A program made the translations under genes and the position numbers. This document shows, one piece after another, positions 7,463 to 16,152 of a stretch of 64,000 nucleotides of DNA. Source of the stretch: Denitromonas halophila (lineage in GTDB: Bacteria; Pseudomonadota; Gammaproteobacteria; Burkholderiales; Rhodocyclaceae); assembly GCF_007625155.1 (NCBI RefSeq), contig NZ_VMNK01000015.1, forward strand, positions 248,001 through 312,000. The letters are read 5' to 3'. The notes beneath the pieces were generated by a model, which ran no database searches, was not told the origin of the DNA, and saw nothing but the letters and a program-made list of their open reading frames with translations. Every line of letters begins with the position of its first letter. Position 1 is the stretch's first letter.

Positions 7463-10278
7463 TGCGCCAACCCACGCAAGACGATACTGTGTCCGCGGCC
7501 TTTGAACTGAGCCTCGACGGCGTGATGGTCGAGGCCTCACCCGGCGAGACCTTGTGGCAAGTCGCCAAGCGCGCAGGCGAGCATATTCCGCACCTGTGCT
7601 TCAAGGACGCGCCGGGCTACCGTGCCGACGGCAACTGCCGCGCCTGCATGGTTGAAATTGAAGGTGAGCGCACGCTGGCCGCCAGTTGTATCCGCGAAGC
7701 CAGACCTGGCATGGTGGTGAAAAGCGCCACCTCGGCGCGCGCTCAGGTGTCGCGCGAGGGGGTCATGGAATTGCTGCTGATCGATCAGCCCGATCGTGAG
7801 CTCAGCCCGGATCGCGCCAGTCACTTCTGGAAGACGGTCGATCAGCTCGACATGGACGCCGCCTCGGTGCGCGCCCGCTTGCCACATCGCGCGCCCGACG
7901 TGTCGCGGCAAGACGCCACCCACGCCGCCATGCGCGTCAATCTGAACGCCTGCATCGACTGCAATCTGTGCGTGCGTGCCTGCCGCGAAGTGCAGGTGAA
8001 TGATGTGATCGGCCTGGCCTATCGCGGTGCGGCGTCCAAGGTGGTGTTCGATTTTGACGACACCATGGGCGCGAGCACCTGTGTGGCCTGCGGCGAGTGT
8101 GTACAGGCCTGCCCGACGGGCGCCTTGATGCCGTCCACCCTGATCGACGCCGAGGGGCGCGGTGACTCAGCCTCGGCCGACCGGCAGGTGGACTCGGTAT
8201 GCCCGTATTGCGGAGTGGGCTGTCAGCTCACCTATCATGTCAAGGACGACCGCATCCTGTTTGTCGAAGGGCGTAACGGCCCGTCAAACGCCGGGCGCCT
8301 GTGTGTGAAGGGCCGCTTCGGCTTCGACTACCCGAATCACCATGCGCGGCTCACGCGGCCGTTGATCCGCCGCGCCGGCGTCGCGAAGGGCATGGACCCG
8401 GATTTCGACCCGGCCAATCCGCTCACCCATTTTCACGAAGCCAGTTGGGACGAAGCGCTGGATGTCGCCGCCAAGGGGCTGATCGCGCTACGCGATACCC
8501 ACGGCCCGGACGCGCTTGCCGGCTTTGGCAGCGCCAAGTGTTCCAACGAAGAGGCGTGGCTGTTTCAGAAGCTGGTGCGCACCGGCTTTGGCTCCAATCA
8601 TGTCGACCACTGCACACGGTTGTGCCACGCCAGTTCCGTGGCGGCGCTGATCGAGTGCATTGGCTCGGGTGCGGTCACGGCATCCTTCATGCAGGCGCTG
8701 GAGGCCGACCTCGTGGTACTGATCGGCTGCAACCCCGAGGCCAACCACCCGGTCGCCGCCACCTATTTCAAGCAAGCCGCCAAGCGTGGCACCAAGATCA
8801 TCAGCCTCAACCCGCGCGGCCAGACGCTGGGTGGCTATGCCCACCGAACGGTGCGCTTCACGCTGGGTGCCGATGTGGCCTTGCTCAACGCCATGCTCAA
8901 TGTAATCGTGGCCGAGCGACTTTACGACGCCGACTACATCGCCGCGCACACTGAGGGCTTCGAGGCGCTCAAGGCGCATGTCGCGCCAATCACACCCGAG
9001 ACCATGTCGGCCGTCTGTGGCATTGCGCCCGACGAGATCCGCGACATCGCCCGCCTGTACGCCAACGCCGAGCGTGCCATGATCTTCTGGGGTATGGGCG
9101 TGTCGCAGCACACCCACGGTACCGACAACGTACGCTGCCTCATCTCGCTGGCGCTGGCCTGCGGCCATGTCGGCAAACCGGGCACCGGGCTGCATCCGCT
9201 GCGCGGCCAGAACAATGTGCAGGGCGCCTCCGACGCCGGCCTGATCCCGATGATGCTACCGGACTACCAGCGCGTCGGCGATGCGCAGCTGCGCGCCGCT
9301 TTCGAGGAACTGTGGAACACTCCGCTGGCCGACAAGCCGGGCCTGACGGTGGTCGAAATCATGGACGCGATTCTCGCCGGCACCATCTGCGGCATGTACA
9401 TCATGGGCGAAAACCCGGCCATGTCCGATCCCGATCTCGATCACGCGCGCGCCGCGCTCGCCACGCTCGAACACCTTGTGGTGCAGGACATCTTCGTGAC
9501 CGAAACCGCGCAGTTCGCCGATGTGATCCTGCCGGCCTCGGCCTGGTCCGAAAAGGACGGCACCGTCACCAACACCAACCGTCAGGTGCAGATGGGCCGC
9601 GCCGCCGTGCCGTTGCCTGGCGAGGCAAAAGCCGACTGGTGGATCACCCAGGAGATCGCGCGTCGCTTCGGACTGGATTGGCGCTACACCCACCCGCGCG
9701 AGGTGTTTGCCGAGATGGGGCAGGGCATGGGGTCGCTGGCCAACATCAGCTGGGACCGACTGGAACGCGAAGGCTCGGTAACCTACCCATGTCCGGCCGA
9801 TGACGCCCCGGGGCTGGACGTGGTGTTTGGTGACCGCTTCCCGACCGCCAGCGGCCGCGCCCGCTTCTCGCTGGCTGCGCTGCTGCCGCCCGATGAACCG
9901 GTGGATGATGACTACCCCACGATACTCACCACCGGACGCCAGCTTGAACACTGGCATACCGGCTCGATGACGCGCCGTGCAAGGGTGCTCGATGCGCTGG
10001 AGCCTTCGGCCGTGGCCATGCTCGCGCCTGGCGAACTACAGCGGCTGGGTTTGCGCGAAGGCGAGATGCTGACCATCACCACGCGCCGCGGCCATATTTC
10101 GCTGGCCACGCGGATAGATACGGCGCTGCCTGACGGCATGGTGTTTGTACCTTTCTGCTACAGCGAGGCCGCGGCCAATGTGCTGACCAACCCGGCGCTC
10201 GACCCCTTCGGCAAGATTCCCGAATTCAAATACGCCGCCTGTCGCCTGAGCGTGCCGCCCCCGCTCGCGCCGGACTGA
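7462..10278 (+). CDS. NAD-dependent formate dehydrogenase, molybdopterin catalytic subunit alpha
   Basis: A 938-residue FdsA/FdhF-type enzyme that oxidises formate to CO2 in the cytoplasm. In order: a [2Fe-2S] domain (Cys46, Cys59, Cys62, Cys76); two [4Fe-4S] ferredoxin motifs (Cys164/167/170/174 and Cys207/210/213/217); a further [4Fe-4S] site at the start of the molybdopterin domain (Cys247, Cys250, Cys254, Cys281); the active-site motif VDHCTRLCH with Cys384 as the Mo ligand, so this is a cysteine rather than selenocysteine form; and the C-terminal molydopterin-binding domain with TTGRQLEHWHTG. The ATG overlaps the diaphorase stop by one base. No fdhD-type chaperone gene is next to it in this window. 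Confidence 0.95.
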   Translation: MRQPTQDDTVSAAFELSLDGVMVEASPGETLWQVAKRAGEHIPHLCFKDAPGYRADGNCRACMVEIEGERTLAASCIREARPGMVVKSATSARAQVSREGVMELLLIDQPDRELSPDRASHFWKTVDQLDMDAASVRARLPHRAPDVSRQDATHAAMRVNLNACIDCNLCVRACREVQVNDVIGLAYRGAASKVVFDFDDTMGASTCVACGECVQACPTGALMPSTLIDAEGRGDSASADRQVDSVCPYCGVGCQLTYHVKDDRILFVEGRNGPSNAGRLCVKGRFGFDYPNHHARLTRPLIRRAGVAKGMDPDFDPANPLTHFHEASWDEALDVAAKGLIALRDTHGPDALAGFGSAKCSNEEAWLFQKLVRTGFGSNHVDHCTRLCHASSVAALIECIGSGAVTASFMQALEADLVVLIGCNPEANHPVAATYFKQAAKRGTKIISLNPRGQTLGGYAHRTVRFTLGADVALLNAMLNVIVAERLYDADYIAAHTEGFEALKAHVAPITPETMSAVCGIAPDEIRDIARLYANAERAMIFWGMGVSQHTHGTDNVRCLISLALACGHVGKPGTGLHPLRGQNNVQGASDAGLIPMMLPDYQRVGDAQLRAAFEELWNTPLADKPGLTVVEIMDAILAGTICGMYIMGENPAMSDPDLDHARAALATLEHLVVQDIFVTETAQFADVILPASAWSEKDGTVTNTNRQVQMGRAAVPLPGEAKADWWITQEIARRFGLDWRYTHPREVFAEMGQGMGSLANISWDRLEREGSVTYPCPADDAPGLDVVFGDRFPTASGRARFSLAALLPPDEPVDDDYPTILTTGRQLEHWHTGSMTRRARVLDALEPSAVAMLAPGELQRLGLREGEMLTITTRRGHISLATRIDTALPDGMVFVPFCYSEAAANVLTNPALDPFGKIPEFKYAACRLSVPPPLAPD

Positions 10279-10566
10279 CCCGCCGCGCGCATTGCAGACC
10301 CACGCATCGGACGGGTAGCAGGCGTTTGCTGTCTTGGGCCGCCGGACGTGGATGGCATGGGCGACGGTCTTGAGCGCCAGCCACGGGCGGTGCTGTCGAG
10401 CGCTTGGTCGACGAGGCAGATGGTTAGCTGACCCCCGACGGCGGCAGTTGAACTGCGACCGGCCACCAATGACTAATGGACCACTGACGGACGATGATCC
10501 TGCTCCGGCCCGCATTCGGCATGGCCCTGCCCGCGGGTGTGGCGCGGGCCGACAAAAGGGAGAGCC

Positions 10567-11598
10567 ATGATCGATTTCGACGCGCTGCCGCTCGCCATCA
10601 ATGTTGCGGTGTTTCTGGCCATGGGGGTGTTGATCGGTATCGGCGGATGGCGCCTGGCGAATGTGGCGGCGCGCATTGCCCGATGCACCGGCCTTGGCGA
10701 GGCCGTGACCGGGGCGCTCTTCCTCGGCGCCGCCACGTCGCTGCCCGGTTCGGTCACGTCGATGACCGCGGCTGCCGGCGGCCACGCCGAGTTGGCGGTG
10801 GCCAATGCGCTCGGCGGCATCGCCGCGCAGACGGCATTCCTGGCCATTGCCGATCTGGCCTATCCGCGCGCCAACCTCGAACATGCCGCCGCCTCGGCAG
10901 CCAACATCATGCAGGCTGCGATGCTGGTGAGCCTGCTCGCACTGATCTTGGTGGCGATGACCACGCCCGAGATCTCGCTATGGAGTGTGCACCCGGTATC
11001 GGTGCTGTTGCCGATGGCGTATGTCTATGGGCTGCGACTGGTGTCCTCGGCGCACCAGCGGCCGATGTGGTTGCCCGAGCAGACCGAGGAGACGCGTTGC
11101 GAGACCCCGCGGATACGCCTGCGCTTTGCCGGCATGTCACGCCTGTGGACCGAGTTCGCGCTCCTCGCTGGCCTGGTCGGTGCCGCGGGCTGGGCGCTGG
11201 CGGGCAGCGCCATCGCGCTTGGGCGACAGACCGGCATCAACGAGTCTGCGGTCGGTGGCGTGTTCACCGCGGTGACCACGTCCTTGCCTGAGCTCGTCAC
11301 GGCGATTGCTGCCGTGCGACAGGGGGCACTCACGCTGGCGGTCGGGGACATCATCGGCGGTAATGTCTTCGACACCTTGTTCGTGGCCGTCTCTGACCTG
11401 TTCTACCGCTCAGGGTCCATCCTGCATGCGGTCAGCGACCGGCAGGTTTTTCTGGTCAGCGTGGCGATCCTGCAGTCCGGCGTGTTGTTGATGGGCCTGC
11501 TGTATCGCGAGAAGCGCGGTCTGGCGAACATCGGCTTCGAGAGCGTGTTCGTGCTGGTGGCCTATGTCGCCACCGTGGTGTTCATGTTCAGCATGTAG
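10567..11598 (+). CDS. CaCA-family cation antiporter (YrbG-like)
   Basis: A 343-residue membrane protein with about ten helices and the two alpha-repeats of the Ca2+:cation antiporter superfamily. Repeat 1 reads GAATSLPGSVTS (residues 54-65) and repeat 2 reads TTSLPELVTAI (237-247). In family members both repeats carry Glu after the Pro for ion binding; here repeat 1 has Gly61 and only repeat 2 keeps Glu242. The start at 10567 follows AAAAGGGAGAG. The 288-bp gap before it suggests its own promoter; I see no recognisable riboswitch there. The transported ion cannot be named from sequence. Confidence 0.85.
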   Translation: MIDFDALPLAINVAVFLAMGVLIGIGGWRLANVAARIARCTGLGEAVTGALFLGAATSLPGSVTSMTAAAGGHAELAVANALGGIAAQTAFLAIADLAYPRANLEHAAASAANIMQAAMLVSLLALILVAMTTPEISLWSVHPVSVLLPMAYVYGLRLVSSAHQRPMWLPEQTEETRCETPRIRLRFAGMSRLWTEFALLAGLVGAAGWALAGSAIALGRQTGINESAVGGVFTAVTTSLPELVTAIAAVRQGALTLAVGDIIGGNVFDTLFVAVSDLFYRSGSILHAVSDRQVFLVSVAILQSGVLLMGLLYREKRGLANIGFESVFVLVAYVATVVFMFSM

Positions 11599-11660
11599 GC
11601 GTCGCCGGGGCGCATGTCGGAGGCAACGGGCGCCGACGCAATTCTGCCGGTCGGTGGGGC

Positions 11661-13415
11661 TCAATCGCCCAGATGTACCGCGATCACGCCCCGCAAGGCA
11701 TTGCCGACCCACAGCCGGGTGGCGCGGGCAAGGTCGTCCCGGGTCAGGTGGCGCTCGCGTGCGAAGCCTTCGCGCAATGCCCGTTGCCGGCAGACGCCGG
11801 CCAGCAGACCGGCGGCCAGGGGCGGGGTGACAATTTGCCCATCGATTTCCACGAACACACTGCTGCGCGCACCTTCTGCCAGTTGACCGCGCTCATTGAA
11901 GAACAATGCATCGAAATGGCCGCGGGCGATCGCCGCCTTGAGCTGCCGGTCGTAGATCGCGCGGGCGGTGGTCTTGTGTGCCAGCAGCGGGTTGCCGCTG
12001 TCGAGCGTTTCGTCGGCCAGGCAGACGGTCTGAGGGCCCGCCAGCGGTGCCAGCGGTTCGGTGGCAAGGTCGAGGTCGCCGGCGTGGCCGAGGCTCAGGC
12101 GCATGCGGTGCTCGCCACGGAGCGGCGCAGTGGCGGCGTCGAGCGCGGCGCGCACCGTGTCGAGTTTGCAGGGCATGCCGAGGGCCGACGCCGAGCGGGC
12201 GAGGCGGGCGAGGTGGTCGTCGCGCCAGGGGATGGTCTGGCCATCGAAGCGCAGGGTTTCGATCAGGCGCAGGTCGCCGGGGAGGCAGTCGAGGAAGGCC
12301 TGCTTGAGGCGGCATTCGGCCCACTCGTCGCGGGCCACGGAGTCGTCGACGATGCCGCTGCCGGTGTGACTGCGCAGCGCGCCGTTGGCAGCGATGTCGA
12401 GAGTGCGGATCGGCACGTTGAACTGGAAGTCGCCGTGCGGGGCGATCCAGCCCATCGCGCCGCAGTACACGCCGCGCGGGCTGCCTTCGAGCTCCCGGAT
12501 GATCTGCATGGCGCGGATCTTCGGCGCTCCGGTGACCGACCCGCAGGGGAAGAGGGCGCGGAAGATCTCGGCGAGGCCCGCCCGCACCGGCGCGGCGGTG
12601 ACGGTGGAGGTCATCTGCCAGACGGTGCGGTAGGCCTCGGCTTCAAACAGCGTCGGCACGCTCACGCCGCCCGGGGGGGCGAGCCGCCCGAGGTCGTTGC
12701 GCAGCAGGTCGACGATCATCAGGTTTTCGGCGCGGTTCTTTTCGCTCGCGGTTAGCGCGCTTGCCGGCGCATCAATCGGCGCCGTGCCTTTCATGGGCTT
12801 GCAGGTGAGCGTGTGGCCGCGGCGGGCGACGAACAGTTCTGGCGAGCGGCTCATGAGCGCGCCGTCGGCATGGAGAATCAGCGCGCCGTAGCGCACCGGC
12901 TGCGCCTGGCGCAGCTTGCGGTAGAGTCGCCAGGGGTTGCCGTAGGCGCGGCCGTGGCTTGGGAAGGTGAAGTTGGTCTGGTAGCAGTCGCCGTCGAGGA
13001 TGTAGCGTTTGATGCGCTCGACCGCGCGCAGGTAGTCGGTCTCTGAGAGTCCGGTCTGGCGGTCCATGAGGCCGGTGGCCTGGCCGTCGTCATGGGTCGC
13101 GAGCCAGGCGTCGCAGGCGCTGTCGTCGAGTTCGGCACACTGGGCAAACACCCAGGCGCGCAGCAGCGGCGTGGGGCTGGCCGGGCGCAGCGGCGCAAGC
13201 CGGGGCTCGAGCGCGTAGCCCAGCTCGTACGCTGCGGCGAGTGCGACCCAGTGGCCGGTCGCGGTGGCGGACTCGATGCGGGCAAAGGCAGCGTCGAGCC
13301 CTTGCGGGGCGTCGCAGACGATGGTGTCGATCAGGCCGTGCAGCCGGCGGGCGCGTTGTTCGACAAGGTTGTCGTCGAACAGCGCGACAGGCTCACGGGA
13401 GGCGAAGGAAAGCAT
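11661..13415 (-). CDS. pabB-pabC: Fused aminodeoxychorismate synthase component I / aminodeoxychorismate lyase
   Basis: A 584-residue two-domain enzyme for p-aminobenzoate synthesis in the folate pathway. Residues about 1-340 form the chorismate-binding PabB domain, with KPMKGTAP, LRNDLG and CGSVTGAPK motifs. Residues about 345-584 form a class IV aminotransferase-fold PabC lyase domain, with LIETLRFDG, a DHLARLARSA segment and NERGQLAEGARSS. Such fusions are common in betaproteobacteria. It lies 15 bp downstream of serB on the same strand and likely shares the aroG-serB transcript. Confidence 0.93.
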   Translation of the reverse strand: MLSFASREPVALFDDNLVEQRARRLHGLIDTIVCDAPQGLDAAFARIESATATGHWVALAAAYELGYALEPRLAPLRPASPTPLLRAWVFAQCAELDDSACDAWLATHDDGQATGLMDRQTGLSETDYLRAVERIKRYILDGDCYQTNFTFPSHGRAYGNPWRLYRKLRQAQPVRYGALILHADGALMSRSPELFVARRGHTLTCKPMKGTAPIDAPASALTASEKNRAENLMIVDLLRNDLGRLAPPGGVSVPTLFEAEAYRTVWQMTSTVTAAPVRAGLAEIFRALFPCGSVTGAPKIRAMQIIRELEGSPRGVYCGAMGWIAPHGDFQFNVPIRTLDIAANGALRSHTGSGIVDDSVARDEWAECRLKQAFLDCLPGDLRLIETLRFDGQTIPWRDDHLARLARSASALGMPCKLDTVRAALDAATAPLRGEHRMRLSLGHAGDLDLATEPLAPLAGPQTVCLADETLDSGNPLLAHKTTARAIYDRQLKAAIARGHFDALFFNERGQLAEGARSSVFVEIDGQIVTPPLAAGLLAGVCRQRALREGFARERHLTRDDLARATRLWVGNALRGVIAVHLGD

Positions 13416-13430
13416 CCGGAGCGGGCGGGG

Positions 13431-14261
13431 TCAGGCGAACAGCTTGAGAACCGCGTCCAGACCGCTGTAATTGAGGCTGCAGTCGGCGTGGGCGCGCAGC
13501 ACCGGTTTGGCCTTGAAGGCGACACCAAAGCCGGCCGCGCGGAACATGGGCAAATCGTTGGCTCCATCGCCGGCGGCCATTACGCGCTCGGCGCTCAGGT
13601 CGAGCTGATTGCGGATGCGAATGAGGTGGTCGGCCTTGGCCTGGGCGTCGACGACCGGGCCGCAGACGCGACCGGTGAGCTTGCCGTCGGCGCGTTCGAG
13701 CGTGTTGGCGTAGGCGTGGTCAAAGCCGAGGTCGGCCTTGAGGCGTTCGGTAAAATAGGTGAAACCGCCCGACACCAGCACGGTGACAATGCCGGCAGCT
13801 TTGAGTGCGCTGATCAGTTCGCGCGCACCGGGGTTGAGTTGCAGCCGCTCGCGAAACACGGTGTCGAGTGCGCTGGCGTCCAGGCCTTCGAGCAGGGCGA
13901 CACGGCGATTGAGTGATTCGCGAAAATCGATCTCGCCGCGCATGGCCGCTTCGGTGATCTCGGCGACCTGGTCTTTCTTGCCGCATTGGTCGGCGATCTC
14001 GTCAATGCACTCGATGTCGATCAGTGTCGAATCCATGTCGGTGACGAACAGGCCGAAGTCGGTCAGGCGTCGGCCGGTCGGCACAAAGGCGAAGTCCACG
14101 CCAGCCGCGTCACAGAGCTCGGCGACGCCGTCGCGGCGCTGTGTGTCGACCAGGCGGAAGGCGCTGGCGTCGATTTGTTCGATGGCCCGCGCACCACTGT
14201 GGCGGGCCAGATTTTTCAGCACTGGCGTTTCGATGTCGGTGCCAAGCACAACAAGATTCAT
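13431..14261 (-). CDS. serB: Phosphoserine phosphatase
   Basis: A 276-residue HAD-superfamily enzyme that converts O-phosphoserine to serine. The nucleophile motif DMDSTLIDIE has Asp75 and the acid/base Asp77; the VLVSGGFTYF segment and AGDGANDLPMF (third and fourth HAD motifs) follow. An N-terminal ACT-like region occupies about residues 1-65, as in long SerB proteins. The ATG at 14261 is chosen because it overlaps the aroG stop in the classic ATGA arrangement; the open frame continues upstream only as a shadow of aroG. Confidence 0.95.
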   Translation of the reverse strand: MNLVVLGTDIETPVLKNLARHSGARAIEQIDASAFRLVDTQRRDGVAELCDAAGVDFAFVPTGRRLTDFGLFVTDMDSTLIDIECIDEIADQCGKKDQVAEITEAAMRGEIDFRESLNRRVALLEGLDASALDTVFRERLQLNPGARELISALKAAGIVTVLVSGGFTYFTERLKADLGFDHAYANTLERADGKLTGRVCGPVVDAQAKADHLIRIRNQLDLSAERVMAAGDGANDLPMFRAAGFGVAFKAKPVLRAHADCSLNYSGLDAVLKLFA

Positions 14262-15337
14262 TGAGGCGAGGTCCGGGTCGGCAAGGTGGTGCGCAGAATG
14301 TCGCGGGCGTGGCGCAGCATGTCGACCGTGGTCTCCCAGCTCACGCAGGCGTCGGTGACCGAGCAGCCGTACTTGAGCTGCGACAGATCGGTCGGGATCG
14401 ACTGGTTGCCGGCTTCGATGAAGCTCTCGATCATCGCGCCGACCACCGAGCGGTTGCCTTCGCGGATCTGGTGAACCACGTCGCGCAGCACCAGCGGCTG
14501 GTATTCGGGGTTCTTCCAGGAGTTGGCGTGCGAGCAGTCGACCACCACGTTTTGCGCCAGCTTGGCTTTGGCCAGCGCCTTCTCGGCGAGGTTGACCGAC
14601 ACGGTGTCGTAGTTCGGCCGGCCACCGCCACCGCGCAGCACCACATGCCCGTAGGGGTTGCCGCGGGTGCGCAGGATGGCCGAACGACCCTGGCCGTTGA
14701 TGCCGAGGAAACTGTGGCGATTGGCGGCCGAGACGATGCCGTTGATGGCGGCGTCGAGCGAGCCGTCGGTGCCGTTCTTGAAGCCCACTGGCGTCGACAG
14801 ACCCGAGGCCATTTCGCGGTGAGTCTGCGATTCGGCGGTGCGGGCGCCGATGGCGGTCCAGGCGATCAGGTCGCCGTAGTATTGCGGGGCGATCGGGTCG
14901 AGGGCTTCGGTGGCGCAAGGCAAGCCGACTTCGTTCACGTCGAGCAGAAACTGGCGGGCCTTCTGCATGCCTTCGTCGATGCGGAAGGAGTCGTTCATGT
15001 AGGGGTCGTTGATATACCCCTTCCAGCCCGTGGCGGTGCGCGGTTTCTCGAAATACACGCGCATCACCAGCATCAGCGTGTCGGAGAGCTCGTCGGCAAG
15101 TGCCTTGAGGCGGCGGGCGTAGTCCAGGCCGGCGACGGGATCGTGAATCGAGCAGGGGCCAACCACCACAAACAGGCGGGGGTCTTCGCGATCCAGGATG
15201 GCCTGCAGGGCGCGGCGGCCTTCGAGTACCGTTGCGGTAGCCGCGTCGGTCAGCGGCACCTGTGCCTTCACCTCTTCCGGCGAGGGCATGTGGTCTTGCG
15301 CGATGATGTTAAGGTTTTCTGTCTGGGCGACGGTCAT
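14258..15337 (-). CDS. aroG: 3-deoxy-7-phosphoheptulonate (DAHP) synthase, class I
   Basis: A 359-residue enzyme condensing phosphoenolpyruvate and erythrose-4-phosphate, the first step of the shikimate pathway. Diagnostic segments are VVVGPCSIHDP, RVYFEKPRT, GWKGYINDP, GARTAESQTHREMASG, FKNGTDG and VVDCSHANS. The start at 15337 gives the family length (~350). Which aromatic amino acid inhibits it cannot be decided with confidence by eye. The final codons overlap serB, and pabBC follows, so this operon links shikimate entry to serine and p-aminobenzoate synthesis. Confidence 0.95.
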   Translation of the reverse strand: MTVAQTENLNIIAQDHMPSPEEVKAQVPLTDAATATVLEGRRALQAILDREDPRLFVVVGPCSIHDPVAGLDYARRLKALADELSDTLMLVMRVYFEKPRTATGWKGYINDPYMNDSFRIDEGMQKARQFLLDVNEVGLPCATEALDPIAPQYYGDLIAWTAIGARTAESQTHREMASGLSTPVGFKNGTDGSLDAAINGIVSAANRHSFLGINGQGRSAILRTRGNPYGHVVLRGGGGRPNYDTVSVNLAEKALAKAKLAQNVVVDCSHANSWKNPEYQPLVLRDVVHQIREGNRSVVGAMIESFIEAGNQSIPTDLSQLKYGCSVTDACVSWETTVDMLRHARDILRTTLPTRTSPQ

Positions 15338-15471
15338 GGTGCGCTCTTTCCAGGCGGCGAAAAACGGGTAGTTTACTGCGTTTGCGGGCGATTCGTCAGA
15401 TGGGAAAACCTCAAGGCGTTTGTCATCCGACAAAGGGCTTGCGGGCGGTGGTCGAAAAGTTGGGCTGTAAA

Positions 15472-15496
15472 CGAAAAAGACCGTCTTTCGACGGCC
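15472..15496 (-). terminator. Terminator after the peroxiredoxin gene
   Basis: On the minus strand GCCGTC, loop GAAA and GACGGT are followed by CTTTTTCG. It lies 29 bp after the stop of the gene at 15525-16061 and insulates aroG from it. Confidence 0.8.
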
Positions 15497-15524
15497 CGTT
15501 TCGGGTGTTGCGGCGCGTGCAGAT

Positions 15525-16061
15525 TCAGACGTTGCCGACAAACTCGCCGCGTGCCGGGTAGTGGTTCTTGAGTACGAAATCCATCGCACCCAGCAACTCG
15601 GAAAACAGCGGACGGGCGAAGGGCATGGTCTGCACGGCGCCGTAGTACAGGGTGCCGTCCGGGCGCACAAAGAACAGGCCGGGCTCGCTGAACAGGCTGG
15701 GCTCTTCGATGCCGATGGAGGTCTTGCCGCGGCTGGCCGAGATGTACAGACCCCAATTGCGGGCGACGGCCAGCGGCAGGTCGTAGCCAAAGCGCAGGTG
15801 ATTGGCCTGAACCTTGTCGGCCATGGCCTGGGCGCGCTCCTGGTTGTCGCTCGAAATGGCGATGGTCTTGACGCCACGCTCGGCAAACTCGGGGGCCAGA
15901 CGCTCCAGTTCCATCAGGTATTTGGCGCAGATCGGGCAGTGCAGGCCGCGATAGAAGGCCACCATGGTGAAGGTGTCGGCCTTGTCGGTGGCGATATCGA
16001 AGGGGACTCCGGCGAGCGTGGCAACCTTCAGTTCGGGGACGGCTTGGCGGGGAACGAGCAT
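15525..16061 (-). CDS. Peroxiredoxin-like (AhpC/TSA) protein
   Basis: A 178-residue thioredoxin-fold protein with VAFYRGLHCPICAKYL, placing a CPIC pair at Cys42 and Cys45 where peroxiredoxins hold the peroxidatic Cys. PVP-type peroxiredoxins normally have TxxC; the preceding R-G-L-H-C and the CxxC spacing fit the redoxin subgroup often annotated as AhpC/TSA family. It likely reduces peroxides or disulfides in the cytoplasm, as no signal peptide is seen. The ATG at 16061 has a GGAG 11 bp upstream. It is transcribed divergently from an AraC-type regulator 91 bp away, which probably controls it. Confidence 0.8.
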   Translation of the reverse strand: MLVPRQAVPELKVATLAGVPFDIATDKADTFTMVAFYRGLHCPICAKYLMELERLAPEFAERGVKTIAISSDNQERAQAMADKVQANHLRFGYDLPLAVARNWGLYISASRGKTSIGIEEPSLFSEPGLFFVRPDGTLYYGAVQTMPFARPLFSELLGAMDFVLKNHYPARGEFVGNV

Positions 16062-16152
16062 TTTTTGGACTCCAGCGAGAGATTCGATGCTTGGAGTATT
16101 GCGTACGATATGCAACACTTTGTCCGTAAATGTTTGCAGAGCGTACAAATTT
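16062..16152. promoter_or_regulatory. Divergent promoter region between the peroxiredoxin and AraC-type genes
   Basis: Ninety-one AT-richer bases hold both promoters. The hexamer GCGTAC occurs twice in direct orientation, at 16101-16106 and 16141-16146, exactly 40 bp apart, i.e. close to four helical turns. Direct repeats of this sort suit AraC-family proteins. Binding is inference. Confidence 0.45.

Noticed and set aside
13431-14918. Longer SerB reading frame starting at 14918
   Set aside because: The extra 219 codons are the shadow of aroG; the ATGA overlap at 14258-14261 gives the natural start.
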